A stretch of DNA of 20,205 nt from Hypsibius dujardini (Eukaryota > Tardigrada > Eutardigrada > Parachela > Hypsibiidae), in the NCBI GenBank assembly GCA_001579985.1, contig LRSR01006154.1:1-20205 (forward strand). The letters run 5' to 3'. The notes below the pieces were generated by a model that did no database searches, was not told the DNA's origin, and saw only the letters and a list, made by a program, of their open reading frames with translations. The position numbers and the translations under genes were made by a program. Shown one piece after another: positions 1 to 11,700 of this stretch. Position 1 is the stretch's first letter, and the number at the start of each line of letters is the position of its first letter.

Positions 1-389
1 TAATATATATAATATATTTGATACATTTAGTGCTCAATTAAAAGTGGAATAAATTATCAGAATGGATGAAAAATTAATTATTTAATTTTTTTGGTACTTT
101 TTGACCAATTCAGCAGTTTACTGTTGGGTAAAATTAAATCCAAAAGAGTAAGACAATAATCAATGGATAAAAATGTTAAAGATTGTTAGCAGTTCTTTTC
201 AGCGTCAACATTATATTTTTATATTATTTAAAACAAATTCAACAAATGTTTTGCCAGATATAATTAGCGTCTTTCAGCGGTCAAAATATTTAACTGATAA
301 ATAAAAATTAGTTAAAATCTTTTTTTAGTATAATTTTGAAGGCCAAGTATTTTGTGATGTCCGTGAGTAAAGTTGTGAATTTTGAATAG
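1..389. other. AT-rich sequence, inferred intron of the upstream cyclase gene
   Basis: No coding exon is visible here. The next expected upstream exon of the cyclase domain, which would end in residues like KVETINDSYI, is absent, so this stretch reads as intron upstream of the acceptor at 388-389. The rest of the gene would lie to the left of the window. Confidence 0.5.
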
Positions 390-1805
390 GTGGTCAGCGG
401 TCTTCCGCACAGTAATGGGGCTCAGCACGTCTTTGAAATCTGCCGACTGGCCGTGACACTCCTCAAAACGGCCAAACGAATTGAGGATCCGACGGATTCC
501 AATCGGAAAGTGCTGCTCCGTATAGGCATTCACACTGGTACGGTAAACAGAACGTATATTTGATACCTTATCCACATATACATATATTACCGTAGAAATA
601 TTATCTTCATATTCTATTTTCATACAGACATTATACATTACACATATACATTATACATTATACATTATATTACATTGCATTACATTGCATTACATAACAT
701 TACATAACATTACACTACATTACATTACATGTATATTGTATTACATTACATTACATTACATGTATATTGTATTACATTAAATTACATTACATGTATATTG
801 TATTACATTACATTACATGTATATTGTATTACATTACATGTATATTGTATTACATTACATTACATGTTTATTGTATTACATTACATTACATTACATGTAT
901 ATTGTATTACATTACATGTTTATTGTATTACATTACATTACATGTATATTGTACTACATTAAGTTACACATATATTAAATGCACATAAATTTTGTAAATT
1001 CCAGATACATATCGTCTGTAAATATATTTTTTGCATGATTTTCTGAATCTTTATCGGCATCGAGTAAAAAAGTGCATAACGAAAGGAATGGCACTTTTTT
1101 GTTTAGGAACCTGTGTGGCTGGGGTCATCGGGCGACGCATGCCACGCTACTGCTTGTGAGAATATAAGTCACGGAGCTCCTGTAAAAAAAATACAAACAT
1201 CGTTAAATATTTTTTCCCCGCATAGATTCGGCGACTCAATGAATACCGCCAGTCGTATGGAAAGCCACGGCGAAGGTAAAACTCCATCGTTTTTCAAGCA
1301 CCACCTATCAACGCATTGTTTCCTATTCCCAGCTGGAAGAATTCACATCAGTGTCGCCACGAAAGAGCGAGTCGTTAAAAGCCCAAATTTTGTCATCGAA
1401 TCACGAGGTTTTCGTGAAATTAAGGTAAAAGCATTTAGTCTTTATTCTTTTTAGTTTAATATTTTTCCTGCTCATTTCGATATGTAATATTTAATATTTA
1501 ATATTTAATATTTATCTTAATATTAATATTTATTTTAATATTAATCTTAAAATTTAATATTTATTTTAATATTTATTATTTACTTTAATATTTAGTATTT
1601 ATCTTGATATTTAATATTTATTTTAATATTTATTGCTGCCCAAATACGTTTCCGGGGAATTGGAATAAACCTAAGATTGCCGGAATAAAATTTAGAATAA
1701 AATTTATCTTCTGTTGACTTGAATGTTTTCCCTTCTGCTTGGCAGGGCAAAGGACAAATGGAAACATTTTGGATGAGTGAGGCTCGGCACTTTTCTACTT
1801 CTTAA
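390..1805 (+). CDS. Receptor-type guanylate cyclase, 3' part only (last five exons of the catalytic domain)
   Basis: This is the C-terminal part of a class III nucleotide cyclase that would convert GTP to cGMP. Exons by splice signal and frame are 390-537, 1107-1155, 1226-1275, 1333-1424 and 1746-1805, all GT-AG. The first begins VVSGLPHSNGAQHVFEICRL and ends at RIGIHTG. The second carries CVAGVIGRRMPRYCL and the third FGDSMNTASRMESHGE. The fourth runs from AGRIHIS to FREIK, and the last from GKGQMETFW to a TAA stop. The Cys of MPRYC (guanine recognition) and the Asn and Arg of NTASR (transition state) are present. The metal-binding aspartates would lie off the left edge. Exon lengths 148, 49, 50 and 92 and all phases match the downstream cyclase gene exactly, so the two are tandem paralogs. 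No frameshift or stop is seen in the visible exons. Whether the whole gene is intact cannot be judged. Confidence 0.85.
640..962. repeat. TTACAT-based minisatellite in an intron
   Basis: Tandem variants of TTACAT with interspersed TGTATATTGTATTACAT units fill most of the 569-bp intron between the first two visible exons of the upstream cyclase. The open frames across it are repeat-derived. Confidence 0.9.
1478..1635. repeat. ATTTAATATTT low-complexity repeat in an intron
   Basis: Degenerate tandem TTTAATATTTA units lie in the last intron (1425-1745) of the upstream cyclase. The remainder of that intron shows nothing else. Confidence 0.8.
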
Positions 1806-2142
1806 ATCGGAAATCTCTCCCTAGTCTCCGCTTCCGGCAATGCTGACGTCATGTGGCCTTTCAATTTCGCACTTCTAGCTACAAGATTTATATCAAGACG
1901 TTTTAACTCTTATAAAATGAACTTCAAATTGCACGATGAGAGAGGAAAGCGCCCACTTTAAAAATATGGCTCAAACTCCGACCACCCCATTTTGCTGGAC
2001 GCCGGTAAACAGTTGGCTTCAATTCGGTCGGCCTGAGGTTTTTGCCACGCGTGTGTATCAGCCGTATCTACTGCACGAATAAATTGCATGACTGAAATTA
2101 CAATTATATAAATACTAAACTGAAAAACACATTGCTATTAAT
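1806..2142. other. 3' flank of the upstream cyclase gene
   Basis: There is no ORF of note. The first part resembles the 3' flank of the downstream cyclase gene: both have TCTTAAATC at the stop and a similar CCTTTCA...CACTTCT stretch near 1857-1877 and 12239-12260. This is consistent with duplicated 3' untranslated sequence. Confidence 0.5.
2078..2083 (+). promoter_or_regulatory. Possible polyadenylation signal AATAAA for the upstream cyclase
   Basis: A canonical AATAAA hexamer lies about 270 nt after the TAA stop. It is the first clear one on this strand, but AT-rich sequence makes chance occurrence likely. Confidence 0.35.
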
Positions 2143-2659
2143 TACCTACAATCAATCGATCAACTGATTGAATGTCTGCGTCAAGAAATTCCGCTTAATC
2201 AATCAATCAATCTCTTTTTAGTTGCGCTTAAATTTTAACCAGTCACGACACAGTGAATCCGATTGAACAGTCAACCGATGAGTGGGAGGGGGTGGGGCTT
2301 AACTGTCCCTTCAGATCGGGAGATTACGGTGCGCAAAGGAGAAACACCTGAATAGCGCTACTAATTAAATACAAACTGCGACTGCGCATTGATTTGTGTG
2401 AACAAGTGCATTTTGCTGCACCAAAAATCAGCAGCAGATATATGGAAAATCAATGCGCGAGCTAAAAGAAAGATTCATGACCTCCTCGCCCTGAAAAAAT
2501 TGAGGCGCTTTTGACCGATCGAAGGAGGAAATAAAATTGCGGTGAGGATAATTGAGTTACGCCCAGCCGAATATGTCTTCACGTCTCCAGCGCGTCAAGA
2601 GCACGACACAGAACTCATATCTAAGTACCGGGTTCGGTAATCATTTTTCGATATTTTCA

Positions 2660-2750
2660 AAACTAAAATAAAACTATAAATAAATGCATAAATAAATAAA
2701 TGAATAAATAAATAAATGAATATAGGAATATAAATAAATAAATAAATAAC
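2660..2750. repeat. AAATAAAT/AAATGAAT low-complexity tract
   Basis: Tandem AAATAAAT-type units with occasional AAATGAAT lie inside the inverted-repeat element. Confidence 0.8.
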
Positions 2751-2925
2751 GGGCCATATATACGGCGTTGCGCCTTAGAATCACGTCGCTACAGTATCTT
2801 TTTGGGCCATGTTTGAACCAGACGTTTCAGGCTCCCTCACCGCGGTTCTTTTTTTTCATCAATAGTTTAGCAAAGACGCATACATTTACTCCTACAACTC
2901 TGGCACGATATCTCGACGAAGAAAT

Positions 2926-2986
2926 GGCCTCATCAAAGCCTTTTACGACTTTCAAAGTGAAAGTCGTAAAAGGCTTTGATGAGGCC
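2926..2986. repeat. Perfect 29-bp inverted repeat with a 3-nt loop
   Basis: Arms 2926-2954 and 2958-2986 are exact reverse complements separated by AAG. It lies near the middle of the inverted-repeat element and would form a strong hairpin in single-stranded DNA or RNA. Confidence 0.95.
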
Positions 2987-3408
2987 GTTTTTAGGCAATC
3001 CATGAATGTACCCTTACAACGCTTGGGGAAATGTTTTGACGTAACAAGCAAGAGGGCAATCAATCGCACACACGCCTATTAAATTCGCGTTCTTGATTTT
3101 GATTGATATGGTGTGAGCGTGCGGTGTAGTTGTTCCGTTTAACGGATTCGTACGTGTTCCGATTAAGGGCTCATGTTCTTCGTCAAGACATCGTGCCACA
3201 ACTGTACATGATGCATTGTATACCGTCATCTCCCGATCTGAAGGGACAGTTAAGCCCCGCCCCCTCCACTTATCGGTTGACTGTTCAATCGGATTCACTG
3301 TGTCGTGATTGGTTGAAACTCAAGAGCAATTTGGCAGCGATTGATTGATTGATTAATCGGAATTTCTTGACGCACACATTGAATCAGTTGATTGATTGAT
3401 TGTAGGTA

Positions 3409-3665
3409 GACAGCAGGAAACGGTGACGAACAGATTAGATCCGGGGTGGATCGAATAAACTGGTAGGGCCAAAAAGTGCTCCTTAAGATCGGGAGATTAC
3501 GGTAAAGTGTGGCTTGTGTTGTGTAAGGACTTGTCTTCCCTCCCTGCAAGCTTCTTTCCAAGGCCAAATTTTTTTGCTGACGCAGAATTATCCTTTTTTT
3601 TCTGGCGCATGGCCTGGAATAAGTAATTATCACCCCTCTTAAAAAAATGAGTGAGCATTTGACAA
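3409..3665. other. 5' flank of the complete cyclase gene
   Basis: This is the 257 bp between the inverted-repeat element and the start codon. I see no convincing TATA box. A third copy of the AGATCGGGAGATTACGGT motif from the element's arms lies at 3486-3503, just outside the element. The promoter and 5' untranslated region must lie here or within the element. Confidence 0.4.
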
Positions 3666-4893
3666 ATGGCTTCACCGAGATTTAGTCACGTTTTCTGGAA
3701 ATTATTCATTTCGTGGTTTAATCTTTTGATCGGTATTGCGAACGCAACGAACGTGACGCTCTTGACGGTCCACGTCGGCGCCAATCCGCTGTATGGGTAT
3801 TACGCTGCGGCGCCTGTCTACCGGGTCGCTGTCCGGCACATCCGGCAACGATGGCCCGCATCCTTGGGAAATCTCACGCACACGGCCATTTACTTGCCTG
3901 GCTATGACATCTGCCCGGACGGAGGAGATCATACCGCGGAATTTTTTGCTGGGTATTATTACGAGCACTTGGAGAGCCTGACTGCTCCTGGAAATTACCT
4001 TGTTCTTGCCAGTCCAGGTTTGTTTGAAAAATCTGTTAACGGTTCAAGTGGGAAGAAGTGGGAAGAGTTTTACATATTGCAGAATGTAGCAATCAGGCCT
4101 TAATACTTGCCGACTTCGCTCGAGGTATGATTTATGTAAAAATAATACATCAAGCTTATCCCGATTACCAAATACGATTCTTCCAGATCTGGACCTGCCA
4201 CTTTTCATCAGGTATCAGTCTGTGTTTGTCTGTGTCTGTGTCTGTGTCTGTGTCTGTGTCTGTGTCTGTGTCTGTGTCTGTGTCTGTGTCAGGGTTTGGG
4301 TCTCCGTTTTTGTTTTTATCTATGTCTGTACCGTGCCATTTCTGTTTTTATGTCGGTCATTGTGTCTGAGCTCATGATTAGGGGTCAGTAATTGAGACTG
4401 CTGGACTGAAGACTTCTGAATTTCTTGGGCTATCAGATCAGACGTAATCAACATAATGTTTTTAGTGTGGCAGGTAGTCCGCTACTGACTAGCCGCAAAC
4501 GCTATCCGACGACCTCCCCTCAAGCGGCCCTCTCCGGAACTGATGTCCTTCAATCTCTCGAGTTATTGCTCAATCGATTCGCTTGGCGAACTCTTTCTCT
4601 GATCTGTGATGCCATGACCAAGGAACCAGGCCTTGGCAACTTTTTTTACTCCCGCTGTTCCGAGCTCAAAAAGTTCTTTTCCAGCAAAGGTTACACGTGG
4701 TACAATATATTGTTTGACACGTCCACGCAACGAAATTTCGCCGAATGTCTTTCAACAACGAAAAACGAAAGTCGAAGTAAGCAATCTCGTCTGTCTATTT
4801 GTCTGTTTGCCTGTCTGTTTGTTTGTCTGTCTGTTTGTCTGTTTGCCTGGCTGTCTGTCTGTCTGTCCGTCTGTCTGTCCGTCCGTCTGTCTA

Positions 4894-4926
<33 letters not shown>

Positions 4927-5644
4927 GCCAGCAAACTTCCCTCAAAATTTTATAAATTCCGAACAAGACGTTTCCTCCATTTCATGTAGTTTATATAATA
5001 CTAACAACTCCACGGTTCGTGAGGCACTTCATGGTAAGTGACCCCGGGAATTGTACAGCAAGTTTCTCCTTCTAAAACCATCATGAATGTCAGTCACCAA
5101 ATTTGTCTCTTGAGGGAATCAATAAACAAGCAGCATGTACTAGTATATCCATAAATTTAATCAAGCTGAGACCCGGACAAATTGTCACGGTATCGCGACG
5201 TGTCCCTGCGGTAGGTCTGATTCGCTGACTGAACATTTTTCAGATCGAAGCATCCAAACTTGACATGGCATCCGGTGATTTTGTAAGTACTTCCGCGCCC
5301 ATTGATTGCTTGTTGCGTCTTATTGATTTTTTTTCCGTAAGGTGTTCATCGCTATTCAACCGACTCGACGACCTGGGATCGGGCCGGTTACATGGCGCGG
5401 AAACGGAACCGCTGAAGATGATAAGGTCGCGTAATTTGAAGTTATGGATATCTGATGAGAAGCTGCGGTGATGAAATTGATTCATGTTTAGAAGGCAAAG
5501 GAAGCCTTCAAAAGTCTACTTGTCATCACTGGAATGGTGCCGGACTGGAGGAAGATTTGGGCCCTAACATCAGAAATATCGGAAACGGCTCGCATGGATT
5601 ACAACTACACGTATTCGGCAGAGGCACAAGTGAGACAGACAGTG

Positions 5645-5719
<75 letters not shown>

Positions 5720-5720
5720 T

Positions 5721-5770
<50 letters not shown>

Positions 5771-8700
5771 CGGCAGACAGACTAATAGATCGACTTGTAT
5801 GTGCGACGATACTTAAAATATAACCAAAACAAGCCAAGCAAATAGACAGACAAGCAAGCAGATTACCTCAAGCATTTCCCTTTTTGTCAGGAAAGCGATG
5901 TTCAAATAGGCATCTACGAATCGACAATGATGTTTGCTCAGGTAAACATAGGATGCACAGACAGTTGCTCATGTCTCCAAGCCGGTAAAAGGTCAGAATC
6001 GGTCGACCGTGTATAAGAATAGTTTTCTGGCGCACTCGCTGTTATAGGTTTTCGATGAGAACTATCCACAAGTTATCGACATGACAAAAAAGGGATTCAT
6101 CGAAAGGTTTTTCTATCGATCCTTTTCGTTCGCCGAACGCAATTACTCGTGCAATTCGGAGGGTGAGAAGGTACTGCCGCTGGTGGTGCAGCGATTCAAT
6201 TTAGACACTCAGTTAATGGAGGTAAGGACTTGATCACGTGTGTCTGGATCAATGACTGACGCTCATCGGAGTACCTAGGCTTCCTGCTACAGACATACAG
6301 ACAGAGAGACAGAGAGACAGACAGACAGACAGACAGAAAGGCAGGCGGGCAGGCAACCGACAGACAGACAGGCGACAGACAGACTAACAGATCTATCTAG
6401 GCATTTACTATGACAGCTGGATCAATGACTGATGCTCATCGGAGTATTTGGATTTTCCTGCTACAGACAGCCCTGATGTACGACCCGACTAAACGGACCT
6501 TTTATGACGATAATCCGGAGCTGTGGTACTGGCTAGGGCGCAACAGTTCTCCGCCGGATGTGCCGCAATGTGGATTCAGAGGCGATCAGTGTGATCGCTT
6601 GTCAAGTATTTTTTCATTCAGCACAATTTAAATCGACATTCATTTAATTTAACTGTAATTTAAACTGATAAACTAAGTCTTAATTTAATTTAACACTGAG
6701 ACACCAGGTTGTGGTACTTTAAATAACCTTAACTGCGCTATGTTGTGTAAATAAACTTTAGAAAATAAATTAAAATTAAAATTAAATTGTAAATTGATTT
6801 CGTGCGCCTTTCAGATGCTGGAATACTCTCCGGAACTCTGATCACCGTCTTCATTGTCTTACTGATTGCCTGCAGCATCGGTCTGCAATGGTACGAGTTA
6901 GTAACTTGTTTCAAATCTTAATACTAAAATTTAGTATTCCATTTATGAATTTAAAAACAAATTATTTTGTGTAAAAAAAGTATTTTAAAATTATTTATAA
7001 AAATTATGAATAAGAAAAAAACCCCAGTTAATTAATTTTTTGGTTCACAAAAATTATTTTGCAGTGTCATCGAACGCAGAAGGGAACTTCGACAACCGTG
7101 GTGGCTGATCGAACGAGCAACTATTCAAAGCGCCACCGAACAGAAAAGCGCCCAAAGCAGCAACGTAGACTGCACGATCGGCCGGAAATGTCGTCTTCTT
7201 CCTACCCAGCAGTCGTGCTACGTCCTCAACCTAGAAACAACAGAGTCGCTGACCGTTTTCACCTTCCACAACCACAAAAAACTTCTCTACCTCCTCCTAC
7301 ACGTAATTCAATTGTATTTAATAATTAATTTATAACAAGTTTTATTTTAATTAATTATAGTACATCTATAACAAGTTTCCCTTTAATTAATTTTAATTAA
7401 TTTATAACAAGTTTCATTTTAATTAATTTTAATTAACTTGGCCTGGCTTTGATTTTAATTTTTCAAAACTGATTTAAACTTATTAAGCCTGATTTGATAA
7501 TTTTACCATTTGATTAATTAATCAAAATCAAAATTAAAAATTAAAACAAAATCAAAATTTTATTAACTTTTGGTTTTGCTTAATTTTGATTAGGTTTGCT
7601 GAGTTTTTATTCTGATTGGTTTTGATTAATTTTGTTTTTGTTTACAAATTTTAAATTTACCTTTTGCGAAAATTTGGTTTACTTACATTTTCTGTTTCTT
7701 CTGCAGCTTCGCCGCCTGAATCATCCTTGTTTGGCTAGTTTCAAGGGCATTTCTCCCGGCCAGCGGGACATTGCGTTTATTAGCGAATACGGAGAGCATG
7801 GCACCCTTCGTGCCTTACTCGATGATACCGGTCACATTGCCATGGACAGCAGTCTGCGGTTCTCAATGTGCTGGGACCTTTTGGAGGTACGTACGAATTC
7901 TACGCACGGTGTACGAAGCGCGACCATTAATGAACATACACTAATATATACGCTGTAGCTACATATGTATAAACTATTATGTAATAACTATTCATCAATA
8001 GACAGTAATGTAATATATTTAATATAAAGTACAGTAATATTAGTAATGCTATTAGTAATACAGTAATATTAGTAATACTATTAGTAATACTATTAGTAAT
8101 ACAGTACTATTAGTAATACTATTAGTAATGCTATTAGTAATGCTATTAGTAATACTATTAGTAATACTATTAGTAATACAGTACGCTATTAGTAATGCTA
8201 TTAGTAATACTATTAGTAATGCTATTAGTAATACTATTAGTAATACTATTAGTAATACTATTAGTAATGCTATTAGTAATACTATTAGTAATACTATTAG
8301 TAATACTATGAGTAATATTAACAGTAATATTAGTAATATTAACAGTAATATTAGTAATATTAACAGTAATTAGTAATATTAACAGTTTTAGCGATATAAT
8401 ATGTATAATACAATGCAATTAATATAGATTATGGGGATGTCTATTTATTTAGGCAACAGAGTACCTCCATGATCGCAGTCCGTTGGGATGCCACGGAAAT
8501 CTCAGCAGCTTGGTCTGCATCGTCGACGCCCGGTTCACGGCCAAGATCGCCGAATCAGGCTACGCGAGAATTTTCGAGTACCTCAACCTGTCCAAGTCCA
8601 AACGGAGCAACGAGGAAGCTCAGTCGAATTTGGTGGAGATGATCTGGAAGCCGCCGGAAGTACTGGCCACCTACGGGGACTTGAATAAATTCCACGACCT

Positions 8701-11700
8701 CTCCATGACGTCGGCGTGTGATATTTACTCAATCGGGATGATTTTTTACGAAATAATCACCGGCAGCAGACCGCTCGGGGTGGATTTGGACTCTCAAACT
8801 TCCATTCTTGGTGAGTCATCCATCGCCAGAGCCGTGCCGAGCTCCGGCCGGAAGGTGGTGCATTTTCGTGCACCTGTTCAAACACTTTTTTAATTTATCA
8901 AAAAATTGCACTATCTGCAAAAAAATTCCACTCTGGCAATTTCCTAAGTTTTGAATTTATTAAATTTACAATTCTATTTTTAATTTACTTTATTTTATTG
9001 TAATTTAATTTAAAATATTTTAATTTAGTTTAATTTAAAATATTTTAGTTTAGTTTAATTTAAAATATTTTAATTTAGTTTAATTTAAAATATTTTAATT
9101 TAGTTTAATTTAAAATATTTTAGTTTAGTTTAATTTAAAATATTTTAATTTAGTTTAATTTAATTTACAATTTAGTTTATAATTTATAGTATATTTAATT
9201 TATAATTTTCATAATTTTTCTGTTCTTTTATGAATTTACTCATTACTCATGTTTTCTCAAATTTTTTTGTTTATGAGTAAAATAAATAAATAAAATTCCT
9301 TCAACGAGATCGAAAGTATTCAATATGAATGTTGTAAGTAGGCTCTGATTTTTCAGCAACTGTCTCACAATTAAAGCAAGATCGCGGGATGGACATTTCC
9401 TCAAACCATCAACTTCCTCCCGATCTGCTGCAGCTGCTGACGTCCTGCTTCGGTCCGGCGGAATCCCGACCGACCGCACGCCGCCTGCGAAATCTCCTTC
9501 AACGGATAGAAAAGCGGACCGACGACGTGATTGGTCATATTTTGGGGCGGATCGAACGTCACGCGGCTGATCTGGAATTGGTCGTGGCAGAACGCACCCA
9601 AGCTTTGAGCGTCGAAATGGCCAAAGCCGATTCCCTGCTTGAAGAAATGCTTCCACGGTTAGCGAACCTTTGAGGATTTCATCAAATAATCATTAAACTA
9701 AAAAAAATGAAATAAAAAATGAAAAATGAAAAAATGAAAAAAATTAGTGTGTCTTGGTTTTTTTTTTAAAATTTTTTTTAGTAAAATATAGGCGCAGTCT
9801 TAGTTCAGTTTCAATTAGTTGAAAATTTTAATTTAGGTTTTATCAAAAATAAAATGTATTAAAATATTTCTGTCTATCTTCCAATTTCTATCTAATTTAT
9901 ATATACATATTTAATATATATATCTTCACATATTTTATATAATAAATCTTTTGGTTTTACCTCGGAGTATAGTATTTTCATTTAGTTTTTTTTTCTAGAC
10001 TAATTTGTCCCACTTATTTTGTGTGTTTTTTACGGTTTGAGTTTCGGTTCTCTGAGTTACTGAAAAATATGTCTTGACAGACTTCTGCTTTTTAAGCTTG
10101 CTTTCAGGCGTTACCATTTTATTTTATTTTATTTTAATTTAATTTAATTTAATTTAATTTAATTTAATTTAATTTAATTTAATTTAATTTAATTTAATTT
10201 AATTTAATTTAAATTAAATCAAATTTTGACATTCTGAAAGAACATGAACAGTTTTGGCACTTTCCTGCAAAACACTTTTTCTTTTCCTTTCGTAGAGAAG
10301 TCATTCTGCTGTTGCGGAACAAAAAAGCAGTGCCGTCGGAATTGTTCGAATGTGTGACAATAATGTTCGGGGACCTTCCTGCCTTTGGCAACATCACGGC
10401 GACCTGCGGACCGTTGGCCATCATCCAGTTCCTGAACCAAACGTATACGTTGATCGACAAAGTGCTTCCGGAATTCGATGTTTATAAGGTCGAAACTATC
10501 AACGACAGCTACATCGTAAGTTGAGGGCTAAATTTACACAAGAATAAATAAAATAAAATAAATAAATAAATACATACAAGAAATATGAATTACCGCTGTT
10601 ACAAAAGACTATTTTATTGACAAATATTCAGTTCAAAACTAAGAAGCCCAAACCAAAAAGCTTATGCCCAAAAATACAAATTAAAAATAAAATTATTTAC
10701 TGTATATATATTTTTAATAAATACAAATTAAAATATAATTTTTTGTTTAATAAATAAAAATTAAAAATATAATTTTTTAAAAATAAATATAGATAAGAAA
10801 TATAAATTTTCGCTGTCACAAAAAATTATTTTATTGTTAAGCATTCAGTTCAAAACTAACAAGCCCAAACCAAAAGCTTATGCCCAAAAATATAAAATAA
10901 AAATATAATCACTCTGACTTTTTTTGAACAGGTCGTCAGCGGTCTTCCGCATCTTAATGGGACCACACATGTTCCGGAGATCTGTCGACTGGCCGTAACC
11001 ATGTTGAAAACGACAAGGCAAATTGAGGATCCGACGGATCCCAATCGGCTCGTGTTGATTCGCATCGGCATTCACACTGGTAAATTATAATAAAAAATTA
11101 TTTATAATAATGTTTATACTTTTAAAAAACACATAAAAGTATACAAAACTGCGTATCTATAAAATATAAAAAAAAACTAATAAAAATAAAATAATATAAT
11201 ATTTATAAAAATATTTAAAAAAAACTAAAAATTATTTAAAAATGCGCATCTATAAAATATAAAAATTAGTAATAAAATATACATTCATAATTGTCACAAT
11301 GTTGCAATTATCGGGAGGAGGAGAGGGGGAGGGGCATTCGTCGTTGATTAATAAAGGTATTTTGGTTTTAGGTCCATGTGTTGCTGGGGTCATCGGAAGA
11401 CGAATGCCGCGCTACTGTCTGTAAGAATAAAAATCTAATCGCTTAAGCGTTTTAAGAATTCATTAAGCGATATTTATTTAGCACAAAAAACTGGACTTTT
11501 CCAAAATTCAATTAAATAATTACTTCATTAATTATTTCAATTAATTATTTCAATTAATTATTTCAATTAATTAATCCATTAATTATTTCAATTAATTACT
11601 CCATTAATTATTTCAATCGTTTGCTCAATTAATTATTTAATTTAATTATTCAGGTAATTATTTCAATTAATTATTTCGATGAATTGTCAATTAATTATCC

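Larger units (their letters stand above)
2143..3408. mobile_element. Non-autonomous element with ~187-bp terminal inverted repeats (foldback or MITE-like)
   Basis: The left arm 2143-2330 and right arm 3222-3408 are imperfect reverse complements along their whole length. Outer ends read CCTACAATCAATC on the left and GATTGATTGTAGG on the right, each bordered by TA, a possible TA target-site duplication. Both arms share a stretch around CAGTGAATCCGATTGAAC and one around CTGTCCCTTCAGATCGGG. The interior adds a second inverted pair (2894-2923 with 3176-3205) and a perfect central palindrome (2926-2986). Short ORFs inside have no recognisable domain and no transposase motif, so I read it as non-autonomous. 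The superfamily is not assigned; a TA duplication would suit Tc1/mariner-type mobilisation. Confidence 0.8.

Noticed and set aside
729-988. Open frames reading YCITLHYI
   Set aside because: They are translations of the TTACAT minisatellite between two conserved cyclase exons.
2768-3348. Overlapping plus and minus ORFs of 72-104 aa in the inverted-repeat element
   Set aside because: They mirror each other because of the palindrome, and show no transposase or other domain.
4018-4103. Read-through of the first cyclase exon to a stop at 4103
   Set aside because: Splicing 4017 to 4083 gives SPECSNQALILADFAR and then GSPLLTS, which fits the receptor ectodomain. Read-through would end the protein after about 145 residues.
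4691-4966. Long open frames reading TDRQTDRQ or SVCLSVCL, here and at 5455-5837, 15170-15679, 16339-16636, 17216-17709 and 18270-18565
   Set aside because: They are translations of CAGA/CTGT microsatellites. A tetranucleotide repeat without stops is open in several frames, and true exons end where the tracts begin.
8128-8418. Open frames reading ISNTISNA (plus) and TNSITNSI (minus)
   Set aside because: They are translations of the 12-bp TATTAGTAATAC minisatellite in an intron of the cyclase gene.
9243-9656. 137-residue minus-strand ORF opposite exon 15 of the cyclase
   Set aside because: It is a shadow of the conserved coding exon on the plus strand, which has clear linker and coiled-coil sequence.
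7325-11700. Possible CRISPR-like or replication-origin repeats in the AT-rich tracts
   Set aside because: The repeats are contiguous without unique spacers and lie in introns of a eukaryotic gene, so they are simple tandem repeats.
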